A DNA stretch of 64,000 bases from Mangrovibacter yixingensis (GTDB lineage Bacteria > Pseudomonadota > Gammaproteobacteria > Enterobacterales > Enterobacteriaceae). Under the pieces are notes generated by a model that saw nothing but the letters and a program-made list of their open reading frames with translations, had not been told where the DNA came from and searched no databases. This document shows positions 54,418 to 63,419 of this stretch, in pieces (position 1 is the first letter of the stretch; every line of letters starts with the position of its first letter). The position numbers and the translations under genes are program-made. The stretch spans positions 1,426,001 through 1,490,000 of the forward strand of contig NZ_JAIVKM010000001.1 in NCBI RefSeq assembly GCF_020523985.1, in the 5' to 3' direction.

Positions 54418-55320
54418 ATGAACGCAGTACTGTATATTTTGGTCGTGGTCATCTGGGGGACTACCTGGATTGCCATTGCCATGCAACAAGGGCCGGTTGC
54501 TGTATCCGTTTCTATTTTCTGGCGGTTTGCTGTGGCTTGTGTCGTGTTATGGCCGGTGATGCTAATGACCCGCCGCCTGAAGGCTATGCACAAACAAGAC
54601 CATTTACTCTGCCTGCTACAGGGGTGCTGTGTTTTCGGGTTCAACTTTTTTTGCTTCTACCATGCTGCCGCCTGGATAACCAGCGGGTTGGAGTCAGTTA
54701 TCTTTTCTATGGCTGTTCTGTTCAACGCGGTAAACAGTTTCCTCTTTTTTGGCCAGCGCCCGGCACCACGTTTTTATGTTGCTGCTGTATTGGGGCTGGT
54801 TGGTATGGTGGTGTTGTTCTGGGATGATGTGGCAGGCCATACGCTTTCGCTTACCTTGCTGGCGGGTATTGGTTTGAGTGCATTGGGAACGTATGGGTTT
54901 TCTTTGGGGAATATGATTAGTGCACGCCACCAGAAACGTGGGCTGGATACACTCACCACCAACAGCTGGGCCATGCTGTACGGTACGTTGGTGATGGGAG
55001 CGATTGGCCTGTTCAGTGGCAGCCATTTTATGCCTGAATGGGATACCCGTTATATTAGCGCACTGCTTTATCTGGGGATTTTTGGTTCAGTCATTGCTTT
55101 CGGTGCCTATTTCACTTTGGTTGGCCGTATTGGCCCCGCGAATGCAGCCTGGAGCACTCTGCTTTTTCCCCTGGTGGCATTAACAATTTCAACCTTGTTT
55201 GAAGGTTACCAGTGGAAAATTAACGCGGTCATTGGGCTGGTTCTGATTTTGGCAGGAAACCTGGTTATGTTCGTGCCTGTCAGTAGAATTCGTGCCGGTT
55301 TACGCCTGAAAAGCGCCTGA
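54418..55320 (+). CDS. EamA/DMT family transporter
   Basis: A 300-residue protein with ten membrane helices and two EamA repeats. It opens VVIWGTTWIAIAMQQGPVAV, and the second half has GIFGSVIAFGAYFTLVGRIG and AAWSTLLFPLVALTISTLFE. Probable exporter of amino acids or other metabolites. I use the ATG at 54418 (GAGG upstream); the frame is open far upstream but that part is not conserved. It sits opposite the AraC gene. E. coli has tehA in this position next to tehB; here it is absent. Confidence 0.87.
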   Translation: MNAVLYILVVVIWGTTWIAIAMQQGPVAVSVSIFWRFAVACVVLWPVMLMTRRLKAMHKQDHLLCLLQGCCVFGFNFFCFYHAAAWITSGLESVIFSMAVLFNAVNSFLFFGQRPAPRFYVAAVLGLVGMVVLFWDDVAGHTLSLTLLAGIGLSALGTYGFSLGNMISARHQKRGLDTLTTNSWAMLYGTLVMGAIGLFSGSHFMPEWDTRYISALLYLGIFGSVIAFGAYFTLVGRIGPANAAWSTLLFPLVALTISTLFEGYQWKINAVIGLVLILAGNLVMFVPVSRIRAGLRLKSA

Positions 55321-55337
55321 CACTCTGTGCGACAGGG

Positions 55338-55371
55338 AAAAGTGTGGTGCGCGTAGCACAAAGGCACTTTT
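55338..55371 (+). terminator. Possible terminator after the EamA gene
   Basis: AAAAGTG and CACTTTT enclose an inner GTGC-GCGTA-GCAC hairpin, 18 bp after the stop. Imperfect, with a short T-run. Confidence 0.45.
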
Positions 55372-55434
55372 GACAACACATGCAGCCCAGAAGCTGCAAC
55401 ACTGCTTAAGATACTGTCAAAAAGGGCTTTTACG

Positions 55435-55863
55435 ATGAACACGCCACACTTACGTATTGCCAGACCGGTTACCTCTCTGACACAAAGTGAAGTGCTCTAC
55501 TGTACAGGGCTTGGGCTGGAGGTCACTGGCCGCTTTGATGAGCATAATGGCTTTAGCGGCATTATGTTGTCGTACCCGCAGGCAGCATGGCACCTTGAGT
55601 TCACATTGTGCCATCGCCACCCAATTACTCCGGCTCCGGGAAGCGAAGACCTGCTGGTACTCTATTACCCAGACCCAACCTGCTGGCGGCAGCGTTGCGA
55701 AAAAATGCGCCTTGCCGGGTTTCATGCGATTAACAGTTACAACCCCTACTGGGATCACCATGGGCAAACTTTTATTGATAACGACGGCTACCGCACAGTG
55801 ATTCAGCAAAGCCAGTGGCCGGTTACACCTTCTGAGCCAGCAGCGTCGCAAACCGCAGTTTAA
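55435..55863 (+). CDS. VOC/glyoxalase fold protein
   Basis: A 142-residue protein of the vicinal-oxygen-chelate fold, with paired beta-alpha-beta modules. [31 protein letters not shown] and [20 protein letters not shown] are the marks, similar to the YycE/bleomycin-resistance-like group. It could bind a metal through the His and Glu of LEFT and HHG. Substrate unknown. The last 41 nt overlap the 3' end of tehB on the other strand. Confidence 0.82.
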   Translation: MNTPHLRIARPVTSLTQSEVLYCTGLGLEVTGRFDEHNGFSGIMLSYPQAAWHLEFTLCHRHPITPAPGSEDLLVLYYPDPTCWRQRCEKMRLAGFHAINSYNPYWDHHGQTFIDNDGYRTVIQQSQWPVTPSEPAASQTAV

Positions 55864-56413
55864 TGCGGTTGCCATCGCTGTCAGTTTTATGCAATTCCCC
55901 CACATCTTCATTGTATTTATGCAGGTCCCAGCCTGCATAATACGCAGCCAGTTCACCCTCTTTGAAGGTAAACGGGAATCCGACAGAACATGGAAAATCA
56001 GCGGTACTCATTGCTGAGACAATTAAATTCAACCCACCAGGGCGTGTGGCTTCCTGCATCTGGTTAATCAGCCGGGGAATAGCCGCAGGTTCCAGAAACA
56101 TCATAACCACGGTGGATAATAATAAATCATACGCACCGTGGAAATTAACCTGATTCAGGTCCGCCACTGCAGCGTCGAGATTATTTAATTTTTCCTGCCG
56201 GGCAATGCGTTGCAGGTTTTCTATGCTGGCAACGTTTTTATCCCAGGCCTGTACTTGATGCCCGGCATCTGCCAAATAAAGGCTGTTTCTCCCATTACCA
56301 CAGCCCAGGTCAAGCACCTGGCTGTTAGGTTTTAGCCGGGGAGCCGCACTGCGTAATTCAGAATGCGGTAAGGTAAGCCCGTAGTTGTCATGAAAATAGT
56401 TTTCTGTGCGCAT
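55823..56413 (-). CDS. tehB: SAM-dependent methyltransferase TehB
   Basis: A 196-residue Rossmann methyltransferase matching E. coli TehB (197): SAM loop [20 protein letters not shown], acidic WDKN at the end of beta-2, and [20 protein letters not shown]. TehB methylates tellurite and selenium oxyanions and contributes to tellurite tolerance. The start at 56413 ([13 protein letters not shown]) has GGGAG upstream, and an in-frame ATG at 56467 adds residues unlike the family. The usual partner tehA is missing from the window. Confidence 0.93.
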   Translation of the reverse strand: MRTENYFHDNYGLTLPHSELRSAAPRLKPNSQVLDLGCGNGRNSLYLADAGHQVQAWDKNVASIENLQRIARQEKLNNLDAAVADLNQVNFHGAYDLLLSTVVMMFLEPAAIPRLINQMQEATRPGGLNLIVSAMSTADFPCSVGFPFTFKEGELAAYYAGWDLHKYNEDVGELHKTDSDGNRIKLRFATLLAQKV

Positions 56414-56493
56414 CGTTTTCTCCCACCACTGCCTGCAACGAGTGGCAAAGCCTTTAGCGTCTGCCAAAATTAATACAGTAAACGGAGATGATA

Positions 56494-57414
56494 ATGAAAA
56501 AATACCAACTGAGCGACCACTGCCGTACGCTTATTTCCACACAGGGGGAAAGTGTCACTCTGTACCAGGTCTGTGCATTGATAGACTTTGGTGCGGTATG
56601 CAAAGGTCAGTTGGGAGGTTGGGTGGATGGGCCGCATTGCCTTAGTCAACATGGTTTCGCCTGGATTGAAGAGCAAGCTGAAGTCTTTGGTGGTGCGCAA
56701 GTGAGTGGCGATGCACAAATTCTTGGGCACAGCCGGTTAACAGGCCTGCTTCAGGTAACTGATAGCGCGTTGATAAGCGATTGCCAAATGGATGGGCTTG
56801 CTCATATTGGCGGTGAAGCCCAATTATTCGACTGCCGTGTAATGGCGGGGATGGGGTTTACCGCAGACCCAGAACAGGTTCTTACTGTCAACGGTAATGC
56901 GCATATCCGGCGCAGTTGGCTGGCTCACCAGGTCAGTGTTTGTGACCATACTTATATTGATTTTGGTTTTCTGGAACATCGGGCTTGTGTGAGTGGTTAT
57001 GCCATTATTCAGGGAAACGATTCCTGTAATGTCTGGCTGTGTGACAATACTTGTGTGACTGACCATGCTCGTATTATTTCAAGCCAGGATGCCGATGGTA
57101 TACCGGTATTACGTGGCCGAGCCCGGGTTGCGGATTATGCGGTGGTTGAAGGCAACTGCGTTATCTCGGGGGATGTAAACTTGCGGGATTATGCGAACCT
57201 GCACGGCGGCCCGATCGTTTTATGCGACCATGTCACCGTACGTGGGCATGGGCGTATCGCGGGTAATGTGCGCCTGGAGAATGCCATAGAACTTCGCGAT
57301 AACGCCTGTATAGAAACCTGGGATGATGAAACTGTTTTATTGCGAGGCTCAAAAACACTCACGGGCAACCAGCGCATTACTCGGGCCAGCCCTTTCCTGC
57401 CTTTTGAGTGTTAA
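56494..57414 (+). CDS. ydcK: Hexapeptide-repeat family protein YdcK
   Basis: A 306-residue protein of left-handed beta-helix hexapeptide-type repeats, over about residues 60-290 ([40 protein letters not shown] and more). The opening AMKK-like [17 protein letters not shown] and CLSQHG blocks follow E. coli YdcK, a predicted acyltransferase-like enzyme of unknown substrate. I chose the ATG at 56494, correctly spaced from GGAG; another ATG two codons earlier is possible. Its stop abuts the rimL stop with no base between. Confidence 0.9.
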   Translation: MKKYQLSDHCRTLISTQGESVTLYQVCALIDFGAVCKGQLGGWVDGPHCLSQHGFAWIEEQAEVFGGAQVSGDAQILGHSRLTGLLQVTDSALISDCQMDGLAHIGGEAQLFDCRVMAGMGFTADPEQVLTVNGNAHIRRSWLAHQVSVCDHTYIDFGFLEHRACVSGYAIIQGNDSCNVWLCDNTCVTDHARIISSQDADGIPVLRGRARVADYAVVEGNCVISGDVNLRDYANLHGGPIVLCDHVTVRGHGRIAGNVRLENAIELRDNACIETWDDETVLLRGSKTLTGNQRITRASPFLPFEC

Positions 57415-57990
57415 TTATTTAGCGCAAGCCTTGCTGGCATCAATAATACGGCCATAGATATTCTGGTCATGATAAGCGCCATTTAGAAATTCGGCTTCAC
57501 GCAGCCGCCCTTCAAGGGCAAACCCATTGCGCTGAGCAACCTGGTTACTGGCGGTATTGGTTACAATGCATTTAATGACGAACCGGCGCACCAAACCTTC
57601 TTGTACATATTTCATCATCATCGCGTTTAGCGAGCGGGACAAAATACCTTTCCCCTGAGCGGCTTCATCGAGCCAGTAACCAATATAGGCAGTCTTATTT
57701 GTTGGCTCTATCAGGTTAAAAGACACTACGCCCACCAGTTTTGACTTGCACAAAATCATAAACATTTTGGTGATATTGCGGTGGTGTAACAAGTAATTAC
57801 CCTGAACCGTTTTCACAGTATCTTCACGGGCATTAACAAACTGAGGCCAGTTCATACTTTGTTGCAACCAGTCTTTATTACGCAAAATCAGCTCAAACAG
57901 AGGGTCAACAAAGCGTTCATGCACTGAATGCAACTGAATATGCGAATCCACAGAAATCACTTCATCCTGCCATGTTTGGGGCGTATCCAC
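57415..57990 (-). CDS. rimL: Ribosomal protein L7/L12 serine acetyltransferase RimL
   Basis: A 191-residue GNAT acetyltransferase that acetylates the N-terminal serine of L12 to make L7. DWLQQSMNWPQFVNAREDTV, then KTVQGNYLLHHRN and IGYWLDEAAQGKGILSRSLN (acetyl-CoA loop) match RimL. The start is a GTG at 57990 (GAGGT upstream); the N-terminus is about 12 residues longer than E. coli RimL. It is convergent with ydcK with zero spacing. In E. coli the small ydcH gene lies between opgD and rimL; here hpxO takes that place. Confidence 0.93.
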   Translation of the reverse strand: MDTPQTWQDEVISVDSHIQLHSVHERFVDPLFELILRNKDWLQQSMNWPQFVNAREDTVKTVQGNYLLHHRNITKMFMILCKSKLVGVVSFNLIEPTNKTAYIGYWLDEAAQGKGILSRSLNAMMMKYVQEGLVRRFVIKCIVTNTASNQVAQRNGFALEGRLREAEFLNGAYHDQNIYGRIIDASKACAK

Positions 57991-58061
57991 GGTCGTACCT
58001 CATATCTTTTCTATTATTTCAAAGACTAAGTGAAAAATTCGTAAAAGTCTTGTGCTTTATC

Positions 58062-58107
58062 CGCCCACTTTTGGTGCATGAAAACCCTTTTCGCACCATA
58101 AATACGC
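58062..58107. promoter_or_regulatory. NtrC-like enhancer region upstream of hpxO
   Basis: CGCCCACTTTTGGTGCA (58062-58078) matches the NtrC 17-mer consensus TGCACTATTTTGGTGCA at 11-13 positions, with an intact right half TTTTGGTGCA. A weaker site with an intact left half, GCACCATAAATACGC, is at 58093-58107. The distance of about 140-155 bp to the sigma-54 motif equals that in the 9.4-kb locus. Confidence 0.45.
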
Positions 58108-58217
58108 AATTCATTGCTCAGCTAATATTGCCGGTCATTGTTTGCCAGCCATGAAACCTTTAGTGAAACCATTGGTACTCAGTGCAACTAAAGTTTCAAT
58201 GCATCTATAACCGCACT

Positions 58218-58233
58218 TGGTACAGAAATTGCA
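58218..58233 (+). promoter_or_regulatory. Candidate sigma-54 promoter of hpxO
   Basis: TGGTAC-AGAAA-TTGCA matches TGGCAC-N5-TTGCW with one mismatch and 12-bp GG-to-GC spacing. Transcription would start near 58245, 18 nt before the ATG, with AGGAGG in between. Upstream of it GAAACCTTTAGT and ACTAAAGTTTC form an imperfect inverted repeat (58151-58198). Confidence 0.6.
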
Positions 58234-58262
58234 AAAATTCTGTTACAGAACAGGAGGCAAGC

Positions 58263-59420
58263 ATGAAAGCAATTATAATTGGTGGTGGCATTGGCGGTTT
58301 GTCCGCAGCGATAGCCCTTAAACGCTGCGGCATTGAAACCGAAGTCTATGAAGCCGTAAAAGAAATTAAACCCGTTGGCGCGGCAATTTCCATTTGGCCA
58401 AATGGGGTAAAATGCCTGAATTATCTTGGCCTTCATGAACATATTGCCGAACTTGGCGGAGATATGGCAAATCTTGCCTATATTGACGGGCACAGTGCAG
58501 CCACCCTCACCCGTTTTAGCCTGTCTCCTCTGGTTAAAGCTGTGGGGGAACGCCCTTATCCGGTAGCGCGTGCTGAATTACAAAACATGTTGCTGGAGCA
58601 ATATGGAAAAGACGCTGTGCAATTCGGTAAGCGGGTTACTCATATAGAAGAGCAAGCCGATGGTGTTTGTGCCTGGTTTGAAGATGGGCATAAAGCAACC
58701 GGCGACTTGTTGGTTGCTGCCGATGGCACCCATTCCGTTATCCGCAATTGGGTATTAGGCTACCAAACCGAGCGCCGCTATGCGGGCTATGTGAACTGGA
58801 ATGGGCTGGTTGAAATCGATGAAAGTATTGCCCCGGCAAATCAATGGACCACCTTTGTTGGCGAAGGAAAACGTGTGTCTTTGATGCCGGTGGCGGGTAA
58901 TCGCTTTTATTTCTTCTTTGATGTGCCGTTACCTAAAGGCCTGGAAGAAGACCGGACCACATTGCGGAACGATCTTAAGCGCTACTTTTCTGGCTGGTGC
59001 CAACCGGTTCAAACGCTTATTGACACGCTGGACCCTCAAACCACAAATCGCATAGAAATTCATGACATCGAACCATTTATGCAACTGGTTCGTGGCCGTG
59101 TCGCACTTTTAGGTGATGCCGGGCACAGTACCACACCGGATATTGGCCAGGGGGGGTGTGCGGCAATGGAAGATGCTGTGGTGTTGGCAATTGCACTACA
59201 AACCAACTCATTGGGTATTGAAGATGCCCTGCAACGTTATCAGGAAAAACGCAATGAGCGGGTAAAAGACCTGGTGCTCAAAGCGCGTAAACGTTGTGAT
59301 GTGACACACGGTAAGGATAAACAAGCTACACATGCCTGGTATGATGAGCTGAAAACTGAAACAGGCGAGCGAATTATGGCTGGAATTGAAGATACTGTGA
59401 TGGGCGGACCTCTGTCCTGA
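58263..59420 (+). CDS. hpxO: FAD-dependent urate hydroxylase HpxO
   Basis: A 385-residue flavin monooxygenase that converts urate to 5-hydroxyisourate. The FAD fold is [18 protein letters not shown], the NADH/FAD DG motif is [17 protein letters not shown], and the second FAD motif is [28 protein letters not shown]-type wording ([16 protein letters not shown]), [15 protein letters not shown] and [13 protein letters not shown] follow Klebsiella HpxO (384). No other hpx genes (HpxT, HpxQ, allantoinase) are in the window, so it is an orphan here. The ATG at 58263 with AGGAGG is well placed behind a sigma-54 motif, as expected for nitrogen control. Confidence 0.92.
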   Translation: MKAIIIGGGIGGLSAAIALKRCGIETEVYEAVKEIKPVGAAISIWPNGVKCLNYLGLHEHIAELGGDMANLAYIDGHSAATLTRFSLSPLVKAVGERPYPVARAELQNMLLEQYGKDAVQFGKRVTHIEEQADGVCAWFEDGHKATGDLLVAADGTHSVIRNWVLGYQTERRYAGYVNWNGLVEIDESIAPANQWTTFVGEGKRVSLMPVAGNRFYFFFDVPLPKGLEEDRTTLRNDLKRYFSGWCQPVQTLIDTLDPQTTNRIEIHDIEPFMQLVRGRVALLGDAGHSTTPDIGQGGCAAMEDAVVLAIALQTNSLGIEDALQRYQEKRNERVKDLVLKARKRCDVTHGKDKQATHAWYDELKTETGERIMAGIEDTVMGGPLS

Positions 59421-59437
59421 CACGATTCCCGGCACAT

Positions 59438-59475
59438 AAAAAACCGCGCAGGCTGCAAACCTTGCGCGGTTTTTT
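59438..59475. terminator. Bidirectional terminator between hpxO and opgD
   Basis: AAAAAACCGCGCA pairs with TGCGCGGTTTTTT (13 bp), the inner GG/CC pairing with one bulge. T-runs occur on both strands. It lies between convergent hpxO and opgD. Confidence 0.93.
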
Positions 59476-59485
59476 ACTCTATGGC

Positions 59486-61141
59486 CTAGCGCATCTGGCG
59501 GTCATCAACATATTTGCGCTTATCCGGTGCCGGGGGGAAATACTGGTAAAGCCAGGTTTCACTAATCGCTTTACCCTGGCAGCGCAGGAACATCCGCATT
59601 TCTACTGGATCCACGGAATCGGAAGTGGGATACCAGTCGAACAGAATACGGTAGCCATCAAAGGGTTCCACATACAGAATTTCTACCTGGCGAGCTTCGC
59701 CACTGGACAGAGTAATCACAGGCTCGATACCTTTCGGCGCGGCATCTTTCAGGTCTCCACCTACAAAATCGATGGCAAAGCGGCGCGACCATTTTTCTGG
59801 GAAGTGTTCACCCGGTGCCCAGCCTTCAGGGAAACTGCCCATTCCTGTACGGGTTGCATACACTTTGGCCATATTGGTGTGATAAGGCGGCAAGCTGCTC
59901 CAATACAGGCGGTACTTAAAGTTCAGCGTGTCTCCTGCTTTTACTGGTTTCTCCGGCTGCCAGAAACACACAATATTATCCAGCGTTTCACCCGTTGTTG
60001 GGATCTCCATCAGGCAAACATGGCCTTTGCCCCATTCATTACGCGGTTCAACCCACAGGCTCGGGCGTTTGTTATACCAGCCCATCACATCCTGGTAGCT
60101 TTCAAAACGGTGGTCGAGTTGCAGCAGCCCAAACCCTTTCGGGTTTTCGTCCATAAATGCGTTGAACTGCAGACGCTGTGGGTTATTGAGCGGGCGGCAA
60201 ATCCACTCACCATTGCCGCGCCACATTGAAAGGCGGTCTGAGTCGTGAATTTGTGGGTGGATTGTGTCGCACATTCTGCGTTCATTGGTGCCGCAACTGA
60301 ACATACTGGTCATTGGGGCTATCCCCAATTGCTTGATGTCCTGGCGTGCATACAAGTGATTTTCGACTTCCATAATCACCTGGGTTTCTTCGCACTGAAT
60401 GGTGAATTTGTACGCACCAGTGGCACTTGGGCTATCCAGCAAGGCATACACGACAAAAGTTGTGTCGCTGGCTTTCGGCGTTTCAAACCAGAATGCCGTA
60501 AAATCCGGGAATTCTTCCGGTTTATCGGTAAAGGTATCAATGGCCAGGCCACGAGCGGAAAGCCCATATTGCCAGGTATTATCTACAGCACGGAAATAGC
60601 TTGCGCCGAGAAAAGAGACCACATCACGGCGCGCCAGTTCAGGGGCTTTAAAAACTTTAAAACCAGCAAAGCCCAGGTCTGGCTGCCCTTCTAATTGGCT
60701 AACGTCCACACCCGCATCGTGGTAATTGAAAAGATCAGGCCGGAAATGCACTTCTCTTGCCTGGTGGGTTGCCGGGTCGAGAGAGAACATTCTGACACGG
60801 CGGCGAAAGCCCATTCCTACGTGGAAAAACTGCACATCCAGTTGGCGGTCTTCAATGTTGTGCCACAAAGAATGCGCTGCATCATACTGAATGCTGTTGT
60901 AAGCCTGCGGCGTTAAATCGGCCAGAGTTTGCGGCAACGGACGAGGTGCGCCGCCCCAGGCTTTTTGCGCCAGGTCATGAGCCATGGACTGCAACACAGA
61001 AAAATCGAAAGTGCGGGTACTGCCATCGGCAATTCCTGACTCTTGTGCCCACGCAGCGCGTGAGAAGAAAGTGGCAAGTGCTGGTGTGCCACAGGCAGCG
61101 GCCAGCGCCATAGAGGCTTTTATAAAACGTCTGCGATTCAT
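59486..61141 (-). CDS. opgD: Osmoregulated periplasmic glucan biosynthesis protein OpgD (MdoD)
   Basis: A 551-residue protein exactly as long as E. coli OpgD. It has a twin-arginine signal ([18 protein letters not shown], cleavage near residue 32) and the MdoG/OpgD beta-sandwich plus Ig-like fold. [40 protein letters not shown] and [15 protein letters not shown] are conserved. It acts in the periplasm to control the backbone structure of osmoregulated periplasmic glucans. Confidence 0.96.
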   Translation of the reverse strand: MNRRRFIKASMALAAACGTPALATFFSRAAWAQESGIADGSTRTFDFSVLQSMAHDLAQKAWGGAPRPLPQTLADLTPQAYNSIQYDAAHSLWHNIEDRQLDVQFFHVGMGFRRRVRMFSLDPATHQAREVHFRPDLFNYHDAGVDVSQLEGQPDLGFAGFKVFKAPELARRDVVSFLGASYFRAVDNTWQYGLSARGLAIDTFTDKPEEFPDFTAFWFETPKASDTTFVVYALLDSPSATGAYKFTIQCEETQVIMEVENHLYARQDIKQLGIAPMTSMFSCGTNERRMCDTIHPQIHDSDRLSMWRGNGEWICRPLNNPQRLQFNAFMDENPKGFGLLQLDHRFESYQDVMGWYNKRPSLWVEPRNEWGKGHVCLMEIPTTGETLDNIVCFWQPEKPVKAGDTLNFKYRLYWSSLPPYHTNMAKVYATRTGMGSFPEGWAPGEHFPEKWSRRFAIDFVGGDLKDAAPKGIEPVITLSSGEARQVEILYVEPFDGYRILFDWYPTSDSVDPVEMRMFLRCQGKAISETWLYQYFPPAPDKRKYVDDRQMR

Positions 61142-61327
61142 GCCGGATTCATCGTCCTTTTTGTCAGGATATTAGCGTTAGGTTAACGGGCATCCTCACC
61201 ATGCACTTAAGCCCGTTGCCATGACACTCTAGACAAAATTTATCGTGAATCCAACAACACAACGCTACGACCCGCTTGAGCGCCTGTTTTTCGGACATGT
61301 CTCCCTCAGGCCGTAGCGCTAACAGTG

Positions 61328-62107
61328 TTATTTCACGCTGACATCAATACCCGGGAAATATTTTTTAGCAAGTGTTGTGACTGTGCCATCAGCCTGTAAT
61401 TTGCTGATAGCCGCATCCAGGCGTGCTTTGGTTTCGGTATCACCTTTGCGCAGACCAAAACCGATCCCGCTACCCAGAATTTTGTCATCGCTTACAGGTT
61501 TACCGACGAAACCGAAGCCCTTGCCCTGGGGCTTGCTCAGGAAACCAGCCTGACCCGCGGCTGACATCACCAGTGAGGCATCAATACGGCCATTAAGTAA
61601 ATCGGCCCACGCCATATTCTGGTCTTTGTATGACACAACGGTGACGCCCTGTTTTTCCCAATGCTCTTTGGCATACACTTCCTGAATAGAACCCTGCAGA
61701 ACGCCAATGGTTTTTCCTTTTAGTGATGCTGCTGTCGCATCCATCCCACTGCCTGCTTTACCTACCAGTTGGGTTGGTATCCGGTAAATGGGGTGGGTAA
61801 AATCAATGCTTTTCTCACGCTGTTCAGTGATGTTCATTGCCGAGTTAATGGCGTCGAATTTTTTTGCCATCAGGCCTGGGATCAGTGCATCGAACGAGGT
61901 CTCTACCCATTCGCATTTTAGTTTTGCCGTCTGGCAAACTGCTTTGCCCAGATCGATATCAAAACCTTCTAACTGACCATCGGCGTTACGGCTTTCAAAT
62001 GGTGGATATTCGGCTTCCAATCCAAAACGCAATGTGCTCTCTGCCGCAATAGCAGACAAAGAAGACAGCAACCCAGCGGCCAATATAAGTGATGTGATTT
62101 TTTTCAT
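61328..62107 (-). CDS. Polar amino-acid ABC substrate-binding protein
   Basis: A 259-residue SBP_bac_3 family periplasmic protein. The signal peptide covers about residues 1-21 (ends AIAA). FGLEAEYPPFES, GFDIDLGKAVCQTAKLKCEW and LKGKTIGVLQGSIQEVYAKE are typical of ArtJ/HisJ/ArgT-type proteins, and the AxxxD ligand motif suggests a basic or polar amino acid. No permease or ATPase gene is adjacent, so it must use another transporter. It is 12 nt downstream of the aminotransferase in one operon. Confidence 0.9.
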   Translation of the reverse strand: MKKITSLILAAGLLSSLSAIAAESTLRFGLEAEYPPFESRNADGQLEGFDIDLGKAVCQTAKLKCEWVETSFDALIPGLMAKKFDAINSAMNITEQREKSIDFTHPIYRIPTQLVGKAGSGMDATAASLKGKTIGVLQGSIQEVYAKEHWEKQGVTVVSYKDQNMAWADLLNGRIDASLVMSAAGQAGFLSKPQGKGFGFVGKPVSDDKILGSGIGFGLRKGDTETKARLDAAISKLQADGTVTTLAKKYFPGIDVSVK

Positions 62108-62119
62108 GAGTAACCCTGC

Positions 62120-63289
62120 TTAACGTGGTTTAACCTGGCATAACGCCTGTGCGCCTGCCTTTAATGTCGCATCGTCTTTCGCAAAAGAGAGGCGAATCAG
62201 TTTATTGTCTGTACCATCAGTGTAAAACGCGGATAACGGGATGGCAGCAACACCATGCTCCACAATCAGGCGTTTTACCATCTCGCTGTCGGATTCGTCA
62301 CTAAAATGCCCATAACTGGCGAGCATGAAGAATGACCCGGCGCTGGGAATTAATTTAAAAGGGGATTCGGCCAGCAAAGACTGGAGTAAATCACGTTTAC
62401 GTTGGTAAAACGGGCCAAGGCTTTGCCAGGTGACCGGATTCGCCATGTAGTCCGCAAATGCATACTGCATTGGCGTATCCGCAGCAAACATCAAAAATTG
62501 GTGTACTTTGATAATCTCATCCATCAGTACCTTTGGCGCCACGCAATAGCCAACACGCCAACCGGTAACATGGAAGGTTTTACCAAAGGATGAAATGATG
62601 ACGCTACGCTCTGCAAGGCGTGGGTGGGTTGCCATGCCGTGGTGGCGCGCACCATCAAAAACGATATGCTCATAGACTTCGTCTGCCAGCAAAATGATAT
62701 CAGTTCCCTGGGTCAACCTTACCAGTTCGCTTAAGTCTGATTCACTCAGTACCTGTCCTGTCGGGTTATGTGGGGTATTGATAATAATCATCCGGGTACG
62801 GCTGTTTATCGCCGCAGACACCTCATCCCAGTTAATGCGAAAATCAGGTTGGGTCAGTTTGATAGCAACCGGAGTGGCACCTTGTAAACGAACGACTGGC
62901 GCATAACTATCAAAAGAGGGCTCAAAATAAATAACTTCGTCGCCTGGGTGAACAAGCCCACTAATCGTTGAATAAATCCCTTCACTGGCACTGGCAGTAA
63001 CCAGCACTTCATCCTGAGCATCATAATGCTGGCCATAAGCCAGGGCGACTTTTTCGCTAATTAGCTGTTTGAGGAGTGGTAACCCGGTCATTGGTGCGTA
63101 CTGGTTACGGTTCTCCTTCATTGCTTTCGTCACACCATCGACCAGCGCAGGGTCACACGGAAAGCCTGGCGCACCCTGGGAAAGGTTAATGGCATTATGC
63201 TGTGATGAAAGTTGCCCAATAACGGTAAAAATAGTGGTACCTACATCCGGCAGTTTTGATTTGCATTGTACCGGGGATTGCATGGACAT
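62120..63289 (-). CDS. Class I/II PLP aminotransferase (YbdL-like)
   Basis: A 389-residue fold-type I aminotransferase. NTPHNPTGQ is the substrate/cofactor motif, LADEVYEHIVFDG follows, and the PLP lysine is in SSFGKTFHVTGWRVGY. SKLPDVGTTIFTVIGQLSSQ and QGAPGFPCDP resemble E. coli YbdL, a methionine aminotransferase, so a transamination of methionine or another amino acid with 2-oxo acids is likely. I start at the ATG at 63289 (CAGGAG upstream); the in-frame ATG at 63319 and one at 63283 are alternatives. It forms an operon with the binding protein and is divergent from LysR. Confidence 0.88.
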   Translation of the reverse strand: MSMQSPVQCKSKLPDVGTTIFTVIGQLSSQHNAINLSQGAPGFPCDPALVDGVTKAMKENRNQYAPMTGLPLLKQLISEKVALAYGQHYDAQDEVLVTASASEGIYSTISGLVHPGDEVIYFEPSFDSYAPVVRLQGATPVAIKLTQPDFRINWDEVSAAINSRTRMIIINTPHNPTGQVLSESDLSELVRLTQGTDIILLADEVYEHIVFDGARHHGMATHPRLAERSVIISSFGKTFHVTGWRVGYCVAPKVLMDEIIKVHQFLMFAADTPMQYAFADYMANPVTWQSLGPFYQRKRDLLQSLLAESPFKLIPSAGSFFMLASYGHFSDESDSEMVKRLIVEHGVAAIPLSAFYTDGTDNKLIRLSFAKDDATLKAGAQALCQVKPR

Positions 63290-63311
63290 AGCTGCTCCTG
63301 TGATGGCTGCG

Positions 63312-63405
63312 AATTGCATAACTATTAAATTGCATAACTATTCAAGCGGGCCTCCATTGCAAGCACAACCGAATTGTTGTCATAATAGCCATGCAAAAAT
63401 TGCAT
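63312..63405. promoter_or_regulatory. TTGCAT repeat array between the aminotransferase and LysR genes
   Basis: AATTGCATAACTATT is repeated exactly at 63312-63326 and 63328-63342 (period 16). Further right ATGCAA-AAA-TTGCAT (63391-63405) is a perfect inverted repeat ending 14 bp before the LysR start. Likely binding sites of the divergent LysR regulator. Confidence 0.65.
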
Positions 63406-63419
63406 AGCTGGAGATGTGT

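Noticed and set aside
58263-59420. Annotation as a generic salicylate/hydroxybenzoate hydroxylase
   Set aside because: Many HpxO-specific stretches ([28 protein letters not shown]) and the length favour urate hydroxylase.
59462-60229. 255-codon open frame on the plus strand
   Set aside because: It lies wholly antisense to opgD, which is conserved over its full length; no ribosome site or family match.
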